Positions 28,995 through 38,805 of a stretch of DNA of 64,000 bases are shown here, piece after piece. A model generated the notes under the pieces. The model was not told the DNA's origin and did no database searches. It saw only the letters and a list, made by a program, of their open reading frames with translations. The stretch is taken from the NCBI GenBank assembly GCA_014084085.1, contig NPFB01000021.1:62001-126000 (forward strand), written 5' to 3'. Every line of letters starts with the position of its first letter. Position 1 is the stretch's first letter. The DNA is from Hondaea fermentalgiana (Eukaryota > Sar > Bigyra > Thraustochytrida > Thraustochytriidae). A program made the translations under genes and the position numbers.

Positions 28995-30716
28995 CTACAT
29001 GACAAAGGCGTACAGGAGTATGTGGAGGGAGGCGAAGAAGAAAACCGAGCCACAGCCAAGAGCGAGTCCGAGGTGCCAGGACATGTTGTCGCTAATGGGG
29101 AGCTTTTGTGCGTGGCACCATGCGCAAGCAACATTGGCAATGATGTTGGCGAAAATTTCCTCCAGTGTAGGGCGTAACGTGAGGAGAAGCATGATGCGAA
29201 TGTGTGGAAGCGCGAGCTCGTGCCGAAGCATTTCATATACCCAGGTCGAGTTCGAGCTTTCTGGAACAGAGTCATCTAAAACCTCGTTTGCTGCAAAAGA
29301 ATCGGAAGTGGGCATTCGTTCCTCAGGTTGCACAAGAAAATCCGTCTCCTTCTCCTCTTCGTGAACAGAAGCAGTATGAGGAGTAGAAACAGCAGTAAAA
29401 AGGTCATATGGAGCTGGACCAAGAAAATGATGGCGAAACGAAGTGACCCAAGCAGGCACGTCGTAATGCATAAGAGTTTCGTCGATGCTGCGCACGAGCA
29501 TATCCAGCACATGGAAAGCAACGTAGCAAACGCTGAAAAAGGTCATGCACATCCACAAGAAACGGGCCAGGGTCCATGCATGGAGGGGAACGTGCTTGAC
29601 AAAGGTGGTGGTCAGTTTGCGGCCGTTGGGCCACATGTAGATGCCACGGCCATGATGCTGTTGATTGGCAAATTCGCCCTCATAGCGATCACCATTTACC
29701 CATTGGTACACACCGAGTCCATCCTTGTTGTTCAATTTCCAGAACCCCTCGTACCAGTCACCATTCTCAGCGTTGTAGCGGCCAAAACCATGCATGAGGC
29801 CGTCTTGCCAAGTGCCTCTATACGTCATGGAACCGTTGCTCGAGAAAAGAAGGCCGTAGCCGCATGCTTTGCCATCCAGCCACTGGCCGACGTAACGTTT
29901 GCCATTCTTCCACGTATGAATTCCAAATCCAGTCAGCTTATCATTGCGAAAATCACCACTGTAATCTCCGCCACACGTCCATGTAAGGGTGCCGCGTCCA
30001 TGGGGTTTGCCATTGCGGACGGCGCCGACATAGCGCTTACGACAAGCAGCATCATTGTCAGTGTAGTTGATTTCAACATCGCGTACTGAGCGCTTGGCGC
30101 ACGCTTGATTAAGAGCAGCTTGCTTGGCTTCAAAATCCTGAATTACCGCTTCAAAGTCCTCGGGCACCAAGTTGCTCGCAAAGGCATCAACTTGCAGGTT
30201 TATTTCAGGAGCAGACATATTGCTGACAATATCGTGCGAATTCCTTTCTTGCGTTCTCGAGCCAGACCCTGAGCCAGGCCCTGAGCCAGATCCTTCATGT
30301 GATAATTTCTTTTCGTCGACATCCTCGTGCACCCCGAATTGAGGTTGAGAAGGAGTGCAAGTAGTAGTTGTACGCTTTGGCCTAAAAGAAGAGCGAGTCT
30401 CCATCTTCGCGTCATCGCCATCCGAAGCCGGTCTGATGGTGGAAACTGTGTCTAAGTGCGTCATGGACGTCAAAGACGAAGGAGAAGTACTTTTCGTTTT
30501 TGTGGTAGAAGAAGACGAAGAAGAAGAAGACCTTGACATTGTCGGCTGAAGGGTAGCTGCCGCAGGCTCTTGTCTCTGTCGTTTACGTGCAGGCTGCACA
30601 TGGATCGTTCGGACGAGGACATCGTACGGCTGTTGCGTGCGTAGAGCCTGAGCGTCGCGCGGATGAAGGAGCCGTACGTGCTCCGTCTGCGGAGGCGCGG
30701 TCGCGAGCTTGGCCAT
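28995..30716 (-). CDS. MORN-repeat membrane protein
   Basis: A 573-residue protein from the ATG at 30716 (MAKLATAPPQ). The upstream in-frame TTG is not accepted. Residues 1-220 are hydrophilic and low in complexity, including a nine-Ser run and a GSGSGPGSGSGS stretch. Six MORN repeats follow (about 225-365), each of Y-x-G-x-[WF]-x-x-G-K-x-x-G-x-G type: YVGAVRNGKPHGRGTLTW, YSGDFRNDKLTGFGIHTW, YVGQWLDGKACGYGLLF, YRGTWQDGLMHGFG, YEGFWKLNNKDGLGVYQW and YEGEFANQQHHGRGIYMW. Then a membrane helix (about 380-405, LWMCMTFFSVCYVAFHVL), a charged stretch, and a C-terminal hydrophobic helix ending at the last residue (FFFASLHILLYAFVM). MORN repeats bind phospholipids and proteins at membranes. The function is otherwise unknown. 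The gene is divergent from GPHR. Confidence 0.9.
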   Translation of the reverse strand: MAKLATAPPQTEHVRLLHPRDAQALRTQQPYDVLVRTIHVQPARKRQRQEPAAATLQPTMSRSSSSSSSSTTKTKSTSPSSLTSMTHLDTVSTIRPASDGDDAKMETRSSFRPKRTTTTCTPSQPQFGVHEDVDEKKLSHEGSGSGPGSGSGSRTQERNSHDIVSNMSAPEINLQVDAFASNLVPEDFEAVIQDFEAKQAALNQACAKRSVRDVEINYTDNDAACRKRYVGAVRNGKPHGRGTLTWTCGGDYSGDFRNDKLTGFGIHTWKNGKRYVGQWLDGKACGYGLLFSSNGSMTYRGTWQDGLMHGFGRYNAENGDWYEGFWKLNNKDGLGVYQWVNGDRYEGEFANQQHHGRGIYMWPNGRKLTTTFVKHVPLHAWTLARFLWMCMTFFSVCYVAFHVLDMLVRSIDETLMHYDVPAWVTSFRHHFLGPAPYDLFTAVSTPHTASVHEEEKETDFLVQPEERMPTSDSFAANEVLDDSVPESSNSTWVYEMLRHELALPHIRIMLLLTLRPTLEEIFANIIANVACAWCHAQKLPISDNMSWHLGLALGCGSVFFFASLHILLYAFVM

Positions 30717-31154
30717 GAGCTCGACCGTCTCTGGTTCGCGGTCGCACCCCGGCGCCCGCACGATACGCTTCTGGGGGACGAGAGAGCAGCAGCGACCTTT
30801 TGCCGCGTCGCCTCGCGATCTCTCCGGCCCGAGAGCGCCAGCGGGCCCGGCCGGGCTTCCGACGCGCGAGCGAGAGAGCGTTTCGTGTTTCGTGTTTGGG
30901 CCGCTCTGTGCGAAGACCTCGAGGTGGTCGAAGACCAAAGCCGGGTCCGAGGCCGGGGCCGAGGCCGGGGCCGAGAGCAGAACCTGTATCCGGCCGGGCG
31001 CCCGCGCACGCGCCGGCTCGGCGAGCCAGCTAGCCCGCGTCGCCGGCGCACGGCCTGCTGGTCTGCTGGCCAGCGGGCTGGCGCGTCTGCCGGGCGGCGG
31101 GAGAGAGGGGCCGCGCGGCAGCTGGCAACGGCGGAGAAAGCAGGCGCGAAGAAG
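30717..31154. promoter_or_regulatory. Divergent promoter of the MORN and GPHR genes
   Basis: 438 bases, very GC-rich, with a GAGGCCGGGGCC-type repeat near 30950-30978. No gene seen. Confidence 0.45.
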
Positions 31155-33047
31155 ATGGACGAGGAGGAGGAGGCGACGACTGCGTACGGCGCGGTGCAGG
31201 GCGAGACGGGGTGGCTGCGCGAGGACGGAGGCGTGGTCCTCGTCTCGCTGGCTCTGCCGTTTGGGTTTGCGGTGATTTTCTTTTCGCAGTGGCTCTTCCG
31301 CGACTATGAGGTGAACAGCCTGTCGGTGCAGGCTCTCTTTGCGACGACTTTTACGCTTTCAGTGAACATGCAGGCCCTGGTGCTGTTTGAGATCATGGGA
31401 GTTATGCACGCCGAGACGCGGTGGTTCATGTGGAAGGTAGATTTGTACAGCCTTATGGCCCTGCTGACGATGATCCTGCCTCTCAATATCCTTTGGGCAA
31501 TTGTAAAGCAACAAGCTCGAGGCTTGCCCGTGAGAGGACGCGTCGCGGTCGTGGGGGCAATGTACACCCTGTTCCTCTTTGTGTATGATTCCCTCGGGAC
31601 GCAAGTACCACAAGGGCGGGGGACGAACTCTTGGACCGAGAGCGAGGATGAGTCGACCTCTCCTGCAAAGCATTGGACATTGAGCTCTTTGGAAGAGATC
31701 TTGTGGCGCCTCGTCTCAATCGAGTACAGCGTGGGCAGGCTAGGCACGCTAGGTGTTGCGGCCATGGCGACGCTGAGCGGGTTCGGAGCCATCAATTCTC
31801 CATACCGACACTTGTCGATATTTTTGCGTCCGTATAGTGATGAAGAGATTAGTAACATTGAGCAACGGGCGCTGCAAACGTTAGGCCTCGTTGCTTCAAA
31901 GAAGAAGCGATTAGCGCTTTTGTTGCAATCGACGCGGGCGCTTGGCCTCGACGCGTCCGGGGCAGAAATGGGATCAAGCGGGAGCGCCACAGGAAGCGGC
32001 CCGTTGCCAGTATCTGGAGCAGCGCCTCCTCTGGGCCCGACGGCCGTGGGGGGCTCGAACTCATCGTCGTCTTCTCTATCACCTTCACTGGCGTCTTCGG
32101 GGTTGCAATCGGGTCTGGCGGGCACAAGTGCGTCAAACTCGATGTCCACTTCTCCATCGGCAGGGGTGACAATCGGCGGGAGCAAGTCGTTACAACGATG
32201 GGGTACCTCGGCAGGAGTGAGCTCATCGACCTTACTACCAAGCGCAAATTGGCTCGATAGGAAAAGTGCTCCACGCGCGTTGATTATCTTGTCGCGCGTT
32301 CTCAGTTGCGTAAAGTGCGTGATTATGCAATTTCTGCGGGTGGCGTGCGGATTCGAATTTGGACAGAACCGGGCGGTTGAGCTCCAAGTGCGCGAGTTGC
32401 GCAAAGAGGTGGAAACGCTGGAGGGTTTTCACCGCGAGCTGTTTCTGGATGTAAACGAGATGCACTTGAATCGCTCGCAGCTTCTTTTTTCGCGCACGCT
32501 GCGCGGTTTCTTTCACTATGCGTTGGGCTACGTGTTCTCTGGATACTGCGTGTACAAATGTGCAATCGTCTCGATCAATATACTGCTGGACCGAGATCCG
32601 CAAAAGGACCCAGTCACGCGGGGTTTTCAGATTTTCTTCATGTTTTTCCAGGTGGATTTAGACATCCACTTTTGGTCGCAAGTGATTTCGCTTGTGTTGG
32701 TGGGCGTGCTTTCGTTTGCGTCCGTTCGGGGCTTTTTGATTACCATTGCGAAGATTTTTCATCAGATCTCGACGTCGATGTCTTCGAATTCGGTTGTCCT
32801 CCTGCTGGGGCAGATGATGGGCATGTACTTTATTTCGTTTGTGCTCTTGCTGCGCATGAACCTTCCTGAGGATTATCGGCGTGTGGTGACGGCGGTCTTG
32901 GGCGGAGATTTGCATTTCAGCTTTTATCATCGATTCTTTGACCGCATTTTCCTGGGCTCGGCGCTCACGACGTCTGGGGTCATGTACTTTTTGCATCGCC
33001 AGCGCGAGGAGCGGACCAAGTTCCAGACCTTTGACAAGGCGGCATGA
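31155..33047 (+). CDS. Golgi pH regulator (GPHR/GPR89 family)
   Basis: A 630-residue protein from the ATG at 31155 (human GPR89 455). The frame is open upstream, but that part is GC leader. Conserved blocks: FFSQWLFRDYEVNSLSVQ, LVLFEIMGVM, RLGTLGVAAMATLSGFGAIN with NSPY, LQTLGLVASKKKRLAL, VTRGFQIFFMF, FWSQVISLVLVGVLSF, VVLLLGQMMGMYFIS and FYHRFFDRIFLGSAL. About nine membrane helices. The protein is an anion channel acidifying the Golgi lumen. It is longer than usual because of a Ser/Gly/Pro-rich insertion (about residues 264-372) in the central cytosolic loop, before the conserved ELRKEVETLEGFHRELFLD helix. No introns. Confidence 0.96.
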   Translation: MDEEEEATTAYGAVQGETGWLREDGGVVLVSLALPFGFAVIFFSQWLFRDYEVNSLSVQALFATTFTLSVNMQALVLFEIMGVMHAETRWFMWKVDLYSLMALLTMILPLNILWAIVKQQARGLPVRGRVAVVGAMYTLFLFVYDSLGTQVPQGRGTNSWTESEDESTSPAKHWTLSSLEEILWRLVSIEYSVGRLGTLGVAAMATLSGFGAINSPYRHLSIFLRPYSDEEISNIEQRALQTLGLVASKKKRLALLLQSTRALGLDASGAEMGSSGSATGSGPLPVSGAAPPLGPTAVGGSNSSSSSLSPSLASSGLQSGLAGTSASNSMSTSPSAGVTIGGSKSLQRWGTSAGVSSSTLLPSANWLDRKSAPRALIILSRVLSCVKCVIMQFLRVACGFEFGQNRAVELQVRELRKEVETLEGFHRELFLDVNEMHLNRSQLLFSRTLRGFFHYALGYVFSGYCVYKCAIVSINILLDRDPQKDPVTRGFQIFFMFFQVDLDIHFWSQVISLVLVGVLSFASVRGFLITIAKIFHQISTSMSSNSVVLLLGQMMGMYFISFVLLLRMNLPEDYRRVVTAVLGGDLHFSFYHRFFDRIFLGSALTTSGVMYFLHRQREERTKFQTFDKAA

Positions 33048-33309
33048 GATGAGATGAGATGTGATGAAAGAGATGAGATAAGACGATAGGAAAAGCATTG
33101 AGGAGCACTTTCTCGGCCATGTCATGCCATGTCAAGCCATGCGCTTTTGTCGTCTCTCTTCTTGTCTTTGTATACTCTGCTCGGCTTCCTTGAAGTCTTT
33201 TTTCCCTTTTATATGTTTCTTCTCTGTAAACACTTTCTTTGACTCTGCTGTCCTTTTGCGAAACGTTTGTGCTTTGCTTGAGATTAATGCAAAAAGCATC
33301 GAATTTTGA

Positions 33310-33594
33310 TCATGAAGGTAGGCATTCAAGAAACTTTGTGTTGGTTTTACTTTTCCTCACGTGCCTTTTGCAATTTGCGCAGTTTCCCGAAAGGGCGTCA
33401 TTGGTGTCGGATCTGTGCGTAAGGTAAAGTAGAAACGCCTCTGCGCATTTCTTGTCTATCATTCTGTCGCTGATCTTGCGGACTGCTTTGTTTGCTCTTC
33501 GCCGCATGGCCTCACGAGTTTTTCTGTCTATCATGATGTCGCTGATCTTGCGGGTTGCTCTTCTTGCTCTTGGCCGCGCGGCCTCGCAGGCCAT
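33310..33594 (-). CDS. Doubtful small ORF with two internal 24-residue repeats
   Basis: An ATG-started frame of 94 residues (MACEAARPRARRATRKISDI...) lies within the convergent GPHR/TM9SF 3' region. Two 24-residue units share KISD-x-MID-[RK]-K, from the 72-base duplication, which is in frame. The C-terminal part has a CANCKRH cluster. I recognise no family, and it lies where 3' UTRs of two real genes must run, so it may be non-coding. Confidence 0.2.
   Translation of the reverse strand: MACEAARPRARRATRKISDIMIDRKTREAMRRRANKAVRKISDRMIDKKCAEAFLLYLTHRSDTNDALSGNCANCKRHVRKSKTNTKFLECLPS
33453..33590. repeat. 72-base imperfect tandem duplication
   Basis: The string TGTCTATCAT and then GTCGCTGATCTTGCGG occur twice exactly 72 bases apart (from 33453 and 33525), with scattered substitutions in the rest of each unit. 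Confidence 0.85.
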
Positions 33595-33735
33595 TGTTCA
33601 AGGCTTGGAATGCTGTAATTTTCTGCGAGTCCTTTGTGGGCAAGAGGAGAAAACAAACAAAAAATAAGAATGGCAAGCACAAAAAGGCAAAACAAGGGTC
33701 ATACACAAATGCATTTGTTCTGAAAAAGAGATTGA

Positions 33736-35574
33736 TCAGTCGACGTGAATGTCGTGGTAGATGCGCTTAACAAACAGAGTAGCAGCAGCAGTTCCGATGG
33801 AGGCGGTCATGAGCCCGAGTGCAAAGCAAAAGGTGGTCATGTACGACAGGTAATAGGTGAGCTGGAGCGATCCGGTCATGTTTGTCTTGAATTCGTAAAA
33901 GTAGAGCGAGTAGCACCAAACGTAAAAGGCGGTGGAAAAGGATGCATAAAAGGTACACCACTGCCAGTTGTAGTCCTCGTGATTGAGCATGAAATATGTG
34001 GCGACGACGGTAACGCTTCCCGTGACGATGATGAGAATGAGGTAGACGACAAAGAGAAATCCAAAGACGTAGTAAAGCTTGAAGGCCCAAAAGGATGTGA
34101 GAATAAAGTACATCTCAATAAAGATGGCGCCGTATGGAAGCCATCCCGCGACGGGAATGATGACGAGGTGGCGCGTGAACCATGGCTGCTCTGGGATTTG
34201 TCTGGGCAAGGCATTGACGCGGCAAGGAAAGGGTGTTCGCACGCCCCAGTTGCGGCCCATGACTGTCCCGAGGACGTTGAGAGGAAGCGCGACAACGGCC
34301 CAAACAAGAACGATATACACTAGGGCGCCAAGGGGGATGAGGACCTGGGTCCCGTGGTATATTGACACGGCGTTGAGCATGAGCACGACGAGAAGGGATA
34401 CGGTAGGCAGAAGGAAGGCGGTGGTGAGCATGCAGGCAATCCAGCGAGGTCCCTTTTTCGGGGCGTGATATTGCTGGTAAAGAACGGCCGAGGCGTATCC
34501 GCTGACGACGGAGGTAGCGGCGTAGGATACGAGCGTTGCGGAGATGAGGGCGCCAGGGTCGACGTAAAGCGATCCGGCGATGGCCATGAGAATGACGCAG
34601 AGAACAAGCGCAGTCATTTGCATGCCGGTGCCGAAGCAGGCTGCGTAGAGGATGAGGTGCGGCGGTCTTCTAAAGACGTCACCGTGGATCTGTTTCCAGC
34701 CAGCGTCATCGCCAAAGTCGCGATCGAAGCCGTCGAATTCTTTATCTGTAGCGTAGCGCGCAAGATCGTTTTTGAGCGTGCGCATGAGAATGAGAGAAAC
34801 GAGACCACAAAGGAAGACGACCATCATGAATGCATTGAAGATGCTGAACCAATGGATTTGGTGCTCGAAGAAGCTGTAGTCGAGGTAGCGATTGAAGCGT
34901 TCTGCAAATGTTTTTTCCACGGGGACCCACTCGACAGAGTAGGAGAAGACGAGTTTGACGTTGGGCTCGACCTTGCGTCGCTCCTTGGAGCTGAGGTTGA
35001 CCTCAATAATTTGGTTTCCATTGTACCCGATCGTGAGGGCTTTGTGGGTGAAGATGTGGGAGGGCATGACGGCGTGTTCATGCGAGGTATCCTTTTCGAG
35101 CTCTTCGAGTTCCTCTTTGGAGGCTGCGATTTCGCCGACCATGCCCCACACGGGCAGGTCGTCGATGAAGAGCTGGTACCAGTAGTGCTGGCTGATGGCA
35201 TACTTGAATGTTTCAGCCTGCTCTGGCGTGAGCGTTTGGGAGCAGAGTTCCCTGCGCGGGACATTAATGCCAAAGTTCATGGTCATGGCGGACTGCACAA
35301 GATCATTGCCTTCGAGGACCTCGCCGATGCCGACGTACTTTTTGCGGGTGTGAAAGTTTCCTTCGGGGACACAAAAGGGGAGACTGTAGTAGGTGTACGT
35401 CTCTTGCGGGTTGTGGTACGGGCCGATCTTGTTGAGCCAGAGCACGACGGGTTCTTTGTCGGCGTAGACGTGGGTGTTTTCATCAGCCTGCACGGAGGGG
35501 ACGACTGCGAGCGCGGCGAGGACGACGGCGAGGAGCGCAGCTGCGCGTTCGGTCGGAAGCCTCCTCCCGGCCAT
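33736..35574 (-). CDS. TM9SF nonaspanin (TM9SF3-like)
   Basis: A 612-residue protein from the ATG at 35574. Residues 1-30 are a signal peptide (ALLAVVLAALAVVPSVQA). A lumenal domain of about 230 residues includes VVLWLNKIGPYHNPQETYTYY, LPFC and GEVLEGNDLV, all TM9SF hallmarks. Then KTFAERFNRYLD and VFLCGLVSLILMRTLKNDLARY lead into nine membrane helices, including WKQIHGDVFRRPPHL, FPCRVNALPRQIPEQPWF, YGAIFIEMYFILTSFW and EDYNWQWCTFYASFSTAFYV. Family members are endosome/Golgi proteins that help sort and stabilise glycine-rich membrane helices and affect adhesion. The C-terminus ends DIHVD, not the canonical K-x-[DE] Golgi-retention/COPI signal. Divergent from the AP2 gene. Confidence 0.97.
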   Translation of the reverse strand: MAGRRLPTERAAALLAVVLAALAVVPSVQADENTHVYADKEPVVLWLNKIGPYHNPQETYTYYSLPFCVPEGNFHTRKKYVGIGEVLEGNDLVQSAMTMNFGINVPRRELCSQTLTPEQAETFKYAISQHYWYQLFIDDLPVWGMVGEIAASKEELEELEKDTSHEHAVMPSHIFTHKALTIGYNGNQIIEVNLSSKERRKVEPNVKLVFSYSVEWVPVEKTFAERFNRYLDYSFFEHQIHWFSIFNAFMMVVFLCGLVSLILMRTLKNDLARYATDKEFDGFDRDFGDDAGWKQIHGDVFRRPPHLILYAACFGTGMQMTALVLCVILMAIAGSLYVDPGALISATLVSYAATSVVSGYASAVLYQQYHAPKKGPRWIACMLTTAFLLPTVSLLVVLMLNAVSIYHGTQVLIPLGALVYIVLVWAVVALPLNVLGTVMGRNWGVRTPFPCRVNALPRQIPEQPWFTRHLVIIPVAGWLPYGAIFIEMYFILTSFWAFKLYYVFGFLFVVYLILIIVTGSVTVVATYFMLNHEDYNWQWCTFYASFSTAFYVWCYSLYFYEFKTNMTGSLQLTYYLSYMTTFCFALGLMTASIGTAAATLFVKRIYHDIHVD

Positions 35575-37116
35575 GATCCCGTGACGCGTATTGAGTCGAA
35601 AGTTTCGTTTCGCCTTTGCTTGGTCGGCTCGAAAAGGCGGTTCTGGACAACGTGCGCCTTGGCGTTGTGGGGACAGGTGGCGGGGGAGGGGGAGAGGGGA
35701 GGGCAGTCCGGAAAGGTCGGCGTCGACGGCCGCCGTTCGTCGTGCTTCCGCGCTCTGGCCCGCTCGCTCCCTCGCGCGCTTGCTTGGTCGCTCAATGTAG
35801 CACTCGTTGCTCCGTCAGTCATCGATGATATGATACCGGGAGTTCCCGCTGTTCCCCAGTTTAGTACTAGCCTAGTAGTAGAGGGTGTCTGGAATCTCAA
35901 GATTGATCTCGTGTCGAATGAACATCATCAACCAACCACGTGCCGGGCTGTAGTTTTTGCCATCGATGACTTTTCCAACCTACTGCTACTGGCGTGGCAG
36001 GCAAAGCAACAACCGTCCGCGTGCGTGCGTCAGCGTGCAGCTGCACTTCGTCGAATACTGTTCTTCGCAGCCGCTCTGGCGCAGCGTGCGGGCAGCGAGA
36101 CAGGCAAGTTGGAAACTNNNNNNNNNNNNNNNNNNNNNNNNNNNNNNNNNNNNNNNNNNNNNNNNNNNNNNNNNNNNNNNNNNNNNNNNNNNNNNNNNNN
36201 NNNNNNNNNNNNNNNNNGGAGGAGGGGGAGGGCAGAGGAGGGAAAAGCGCCGCCAAGAGGACGAGAAGCAGAGCGGGCGACAAACCTTCAACCAGCGTCC
36301 AACAGGCCGAGCCCCGAGCCGCCAACGCCAAGCCCCGCTATAGACAGAGGCGCCGGACGGCCGCCGCGACGCGAGCGAGGGCGCGCGAGGAGGCGCGCCG
36401 CGCAGGCAGCAGGCGCCGGCGCGCGAGCGCGCGAGCGAGCTGCGCGCGAGCGAGCTGCGCGCGAGAGGCGCGTCTGTTTGCTTTGCTCTGCCTTGCCTTG
36501 CCTTGCTTTGTTTGCTTCGGCTGATTGATTGACCGCGCGGAGCGTGCGCGAGTCGATCAGGTCGGCGTCCGTGAAAGCGCCGGCCACCTTCGCCGGGTCG
36601 CCCTCCCGTTGCGTAGCGGTCGCGCGCGCCAAGGCGAGGCGAGCCGGAGCGGCGACGCTTGGCTGCGCCGCTGCGAAGCGTGCGCCGCGACAGTCGCCCA
36701 GCGCACGAAGGAGCGACCGCGGTGCTCCCTCCCTCTTTTCGCCCATCTCCCCTTCCTTCTACCCTTAATCTCCCTCTCTACGCAAGACCCGCGTCTACTT
36801 CGACAGAGAAGAAGTCGCAGGCGAGACCTGCCCCTCTCTCGACCTCTCTCCCCTCCCCTCCCCCAAATCCTTGCACGCACGCACATACGCGTGGCGTCGT
36901 CGACGTGCTGCGCCGCGCCGCGCTGACCGTGCGTGCGAGCGAGCGAGCTGATCAGCTAGCGCCTCGCCGCACCCCAGCGTCGCGGCCAGAACAGTCTCTC
37001 TGGAAACGGAGGCTGCCACAACTATAAGCTCGGCTCGGAAGGCAGAGGAGTCCAGAGGACACGCAGAGTCACCCGCTTAGCATTGCGCCACGCCGCGCGG
37101 GGGTCTGCAAATCGAA
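35575..37116. promoter_or_regulatory. Divergent region between TM9SF and AP2 genes, with gap
   Basis: 1.5 kb with a 100-N gap at 36118-36217. It has a G/A-rich stretch after the gap, GCGAGCGAGC-type repeats near 36370-36460, a CTTGCCTTGC run near 36488-36510, and CCTCTCT pyrimidine tracts near 36725-36860. No gene supported. Confidence 0.45.
36118..36217. other. Assembly gap (100 N)
   Basis: Exactly 100 N in the GC-rich promoter interval between two divergent genes. Confidence 0.98.
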
Positions 37117-38805
37117 ATGATACCCATGACCGGGCAGACAGATATGCAGCAGCAGCAGCAGCAGTTTGCCTCGTTTAACCAACCGCAAATGTTCTCGCAA
37201 GGTTACTCGTTTGGAAACACTGCCACGATGCAACCCATGTACTACATGCCTTCGGGACAGGCAGGTATGCAAGTCATCCATCAGCCGCAACAGCAGCAGC
37301 AACAGCAGCAGCAGCAGCAGCAACCCCAGGGAAACTCATCAGGTGGCGACCAGACCCAACCTTCCTCGTCACCAGCACAAGATGCCTCGGGCAATGATGG
37401 CCAAGGCGCCAATTTTGCGCAGCACTTTCAGATGCTCTTGCAGCAGCAACAACGCTCAGGCTCCGACGCAGGGTCTCGGTCTTCGAAATCCAACGCCATC
37501 AATACCAACGACTCCAACACTACGTCGTACAACGTCAACGATAGCAACAACAACGGCAGTGCCAATTTGTCGAAACCGCAACAAGGCGATAACCAGCAAC
37601 AGTCGCAGTACATGAACACCATGAGCAACAACAATGGGGGGCCCTCTGCTGTTTCACAACAGCAAACGTCCTCGGGAACGCTCACAATGCAGTCTACCTA
37701 CGGCATGCCTACACAAAACCAATTCTCCGTCCCTCCTGGCTTTGCTCTGGCCCAAACCGCAAACGGCCAGACGGTGCTCATACCCGCCAACGGGGGAGCT
37801 CAGCAGTTCTCCACCTTTTATCAAACAGGTCCTGCCTTTCAGCAAACGCAGCAGCCGCAGCAGTCCCCACAGATGCCGCAAATGTCAACACAGCCAGAAC
37901 AGTCTTCCAGCAATCAGTCCATTGATGGAAGGTCCACCATGGCCTCAAGCATGATGTCACACTCGCAAGGTATGGGCCAGCCCATGGACGGCAGCGCCTT
38001 CGCCATGGGCAAACTTCCTTACTCTGCAGCGCACGCCAATCTCGCTGTAAAGGGTGTCAGCTCCAAGTACAGAGGTGTGTCCTGGCACAGACGTGACAAG
38101 GCGTGGACTGCACGCATCTGGAACAACGGCAAGAGCGAGCACCTTGGAACCTTTTCAACGGAGCTGCGTGCCGCCCTGGCCGTCGACGTCAAGGCCGCGG
38201 ACTACTTTGGCGATAGCTTTGCTGAGTTCAACTTCCCCTCCGATGACGAACGCAAGCGCCTTATTTGGGCCTTCATGCAAACTGACATTAAGGGATCGTC
38301 AAGACTTGCTGAGATCCTCGGCGACGCCGACGTTGCCGTCAAGTATCTCGCCAAGGGCTCTTCGCGCCGCAAAAATCGAAAACGTCACGCCGCTTCCATT
38401 TCCTCAAAGCCCAAGGCCGACAACGAGTCCGGCTCAAGCGTCTCGAGTCAAACCACCGATTCCCCCTCGCAGAAACCCGCAAAAGCACGACGACGCGACT
38501 CGGGTGTCAAGCACGAATCCCACATCCTTGGTCTCGAAAATCTTCGACAGCAGCAACAACGCACCGACCGAAACTCTGACTCGAGCGATTCTCGCAAGTC
38601 GCCCAGCAAGGACAACTTTTCTCGCGACACCCAGTCCAACTGCGATGGCTCCGGCCCAAACCAGAGCATTAGCTCCGCATCTGGCTCCTTGGGCTCGGCG
38701 GGATTTTCTGGCAACTCCGCGGGCTCGGCAGGTTCTGCCTCCTCTCATTCAAACGAGGGTGACTCGGCTGCACCAAGTTCATCCCCTCCCGACGAAAAAC
38801 AGTAG
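37117..38805 (+). CDS. AP2/ERF-domain transcription factor with polyglutamine tracts
   Basis: A 562-residue protein from the ATG at 37117. Residues 1-310 are Gln/Ser/Asn/Met-rich with pure Gln runs near 11-16 and 58-70, a likely transactivation region. One AP2 DNA-binding domain lies at about 313-375: SKYRGVSWHRRDKAWTARIW, NNGKSEHLGTF and ELRAALAVDVKAADYFG. It keeps YRGV, W-x-A-x-I, LGTF and the A-A-x-A-x-D helix. The fold uses the three-stranded sheet to contact GC-rich DNA. A basic segment (SSRRKNRKRH, about 415-425) may be a nuclear signal. A long Ser/Gly/Asn-rich tail with KARRRDSGVKHE follows. Targets are unknown. Non-plant AP2 factors of this single-domain type occur in apicomplexans and stramenopiles. 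Confidence 0.93.
   Translation: MIPMTGQTDMQQQQQQFASFNQPQMFSQGYSFGNTATMQPMYYMPSGQAGMQVIHQPQQQQQQQQQQQQPQGNSSGGDQTQPSSSPAQDASGNDGQGANFAQHFQMLLQQQQRSGSDAGSRSSKSNAINTNDSNTTSYNVNDSNNNGSANLSKPQQGDNQQQSQYMNTMSNNNGGPSAVSQQQTSSGTLTMQSTYGMPTQNQFSVPPGFALAQTANGQTVLIPANGGAQQFSTFYQTGPAFQQTQQPQQSPQMPQMSTQPEQSSSNQSIDGRSTMASSMMSHSQGMGQPMDGSAFAMGKLPYSAAHANLAVKGVSSKYRGVSWHRRDKAWTARIWNNGKSEHLGTFSTELRAALAVDVKAADYFGDSFAEFNFPSDDERKRLIWAFMQTDIKGSSRLAEILGDADVAVKYLAKGSSRRKNRKRHAASISSKPKADNESGSSVSSQTTDSPSQKPAKARRRDSGVKHESHILGLENLRQQQQRTDRNSDSSDSRKSPSKDNFSRDTQSNCDGSGPNQSISSASGSLGSAGFSGNSAGSAGSASSHSNEGDSAAPSSSPPDEKQ

Larger units (their letters stand above)
33048..33735. other. Convergent 3' intergenic region with a 72-base tandem duplication
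   Basis: 688 bases between GPHR and TM9SF stops. GAGAT repeats lie right after the GPHR stop (33048-33080). The tandem duplication is at 33453-33590. A 94-residue minus-strand ORF is listed separately. Confidence 0.5.

Noticed and set aside
34465..36528. Plus-strand ORF of 687 codons through TM9SF and the gap
   Set aside because: It is antisense to TM9SF and its second half is translated N and low-complexity leader.
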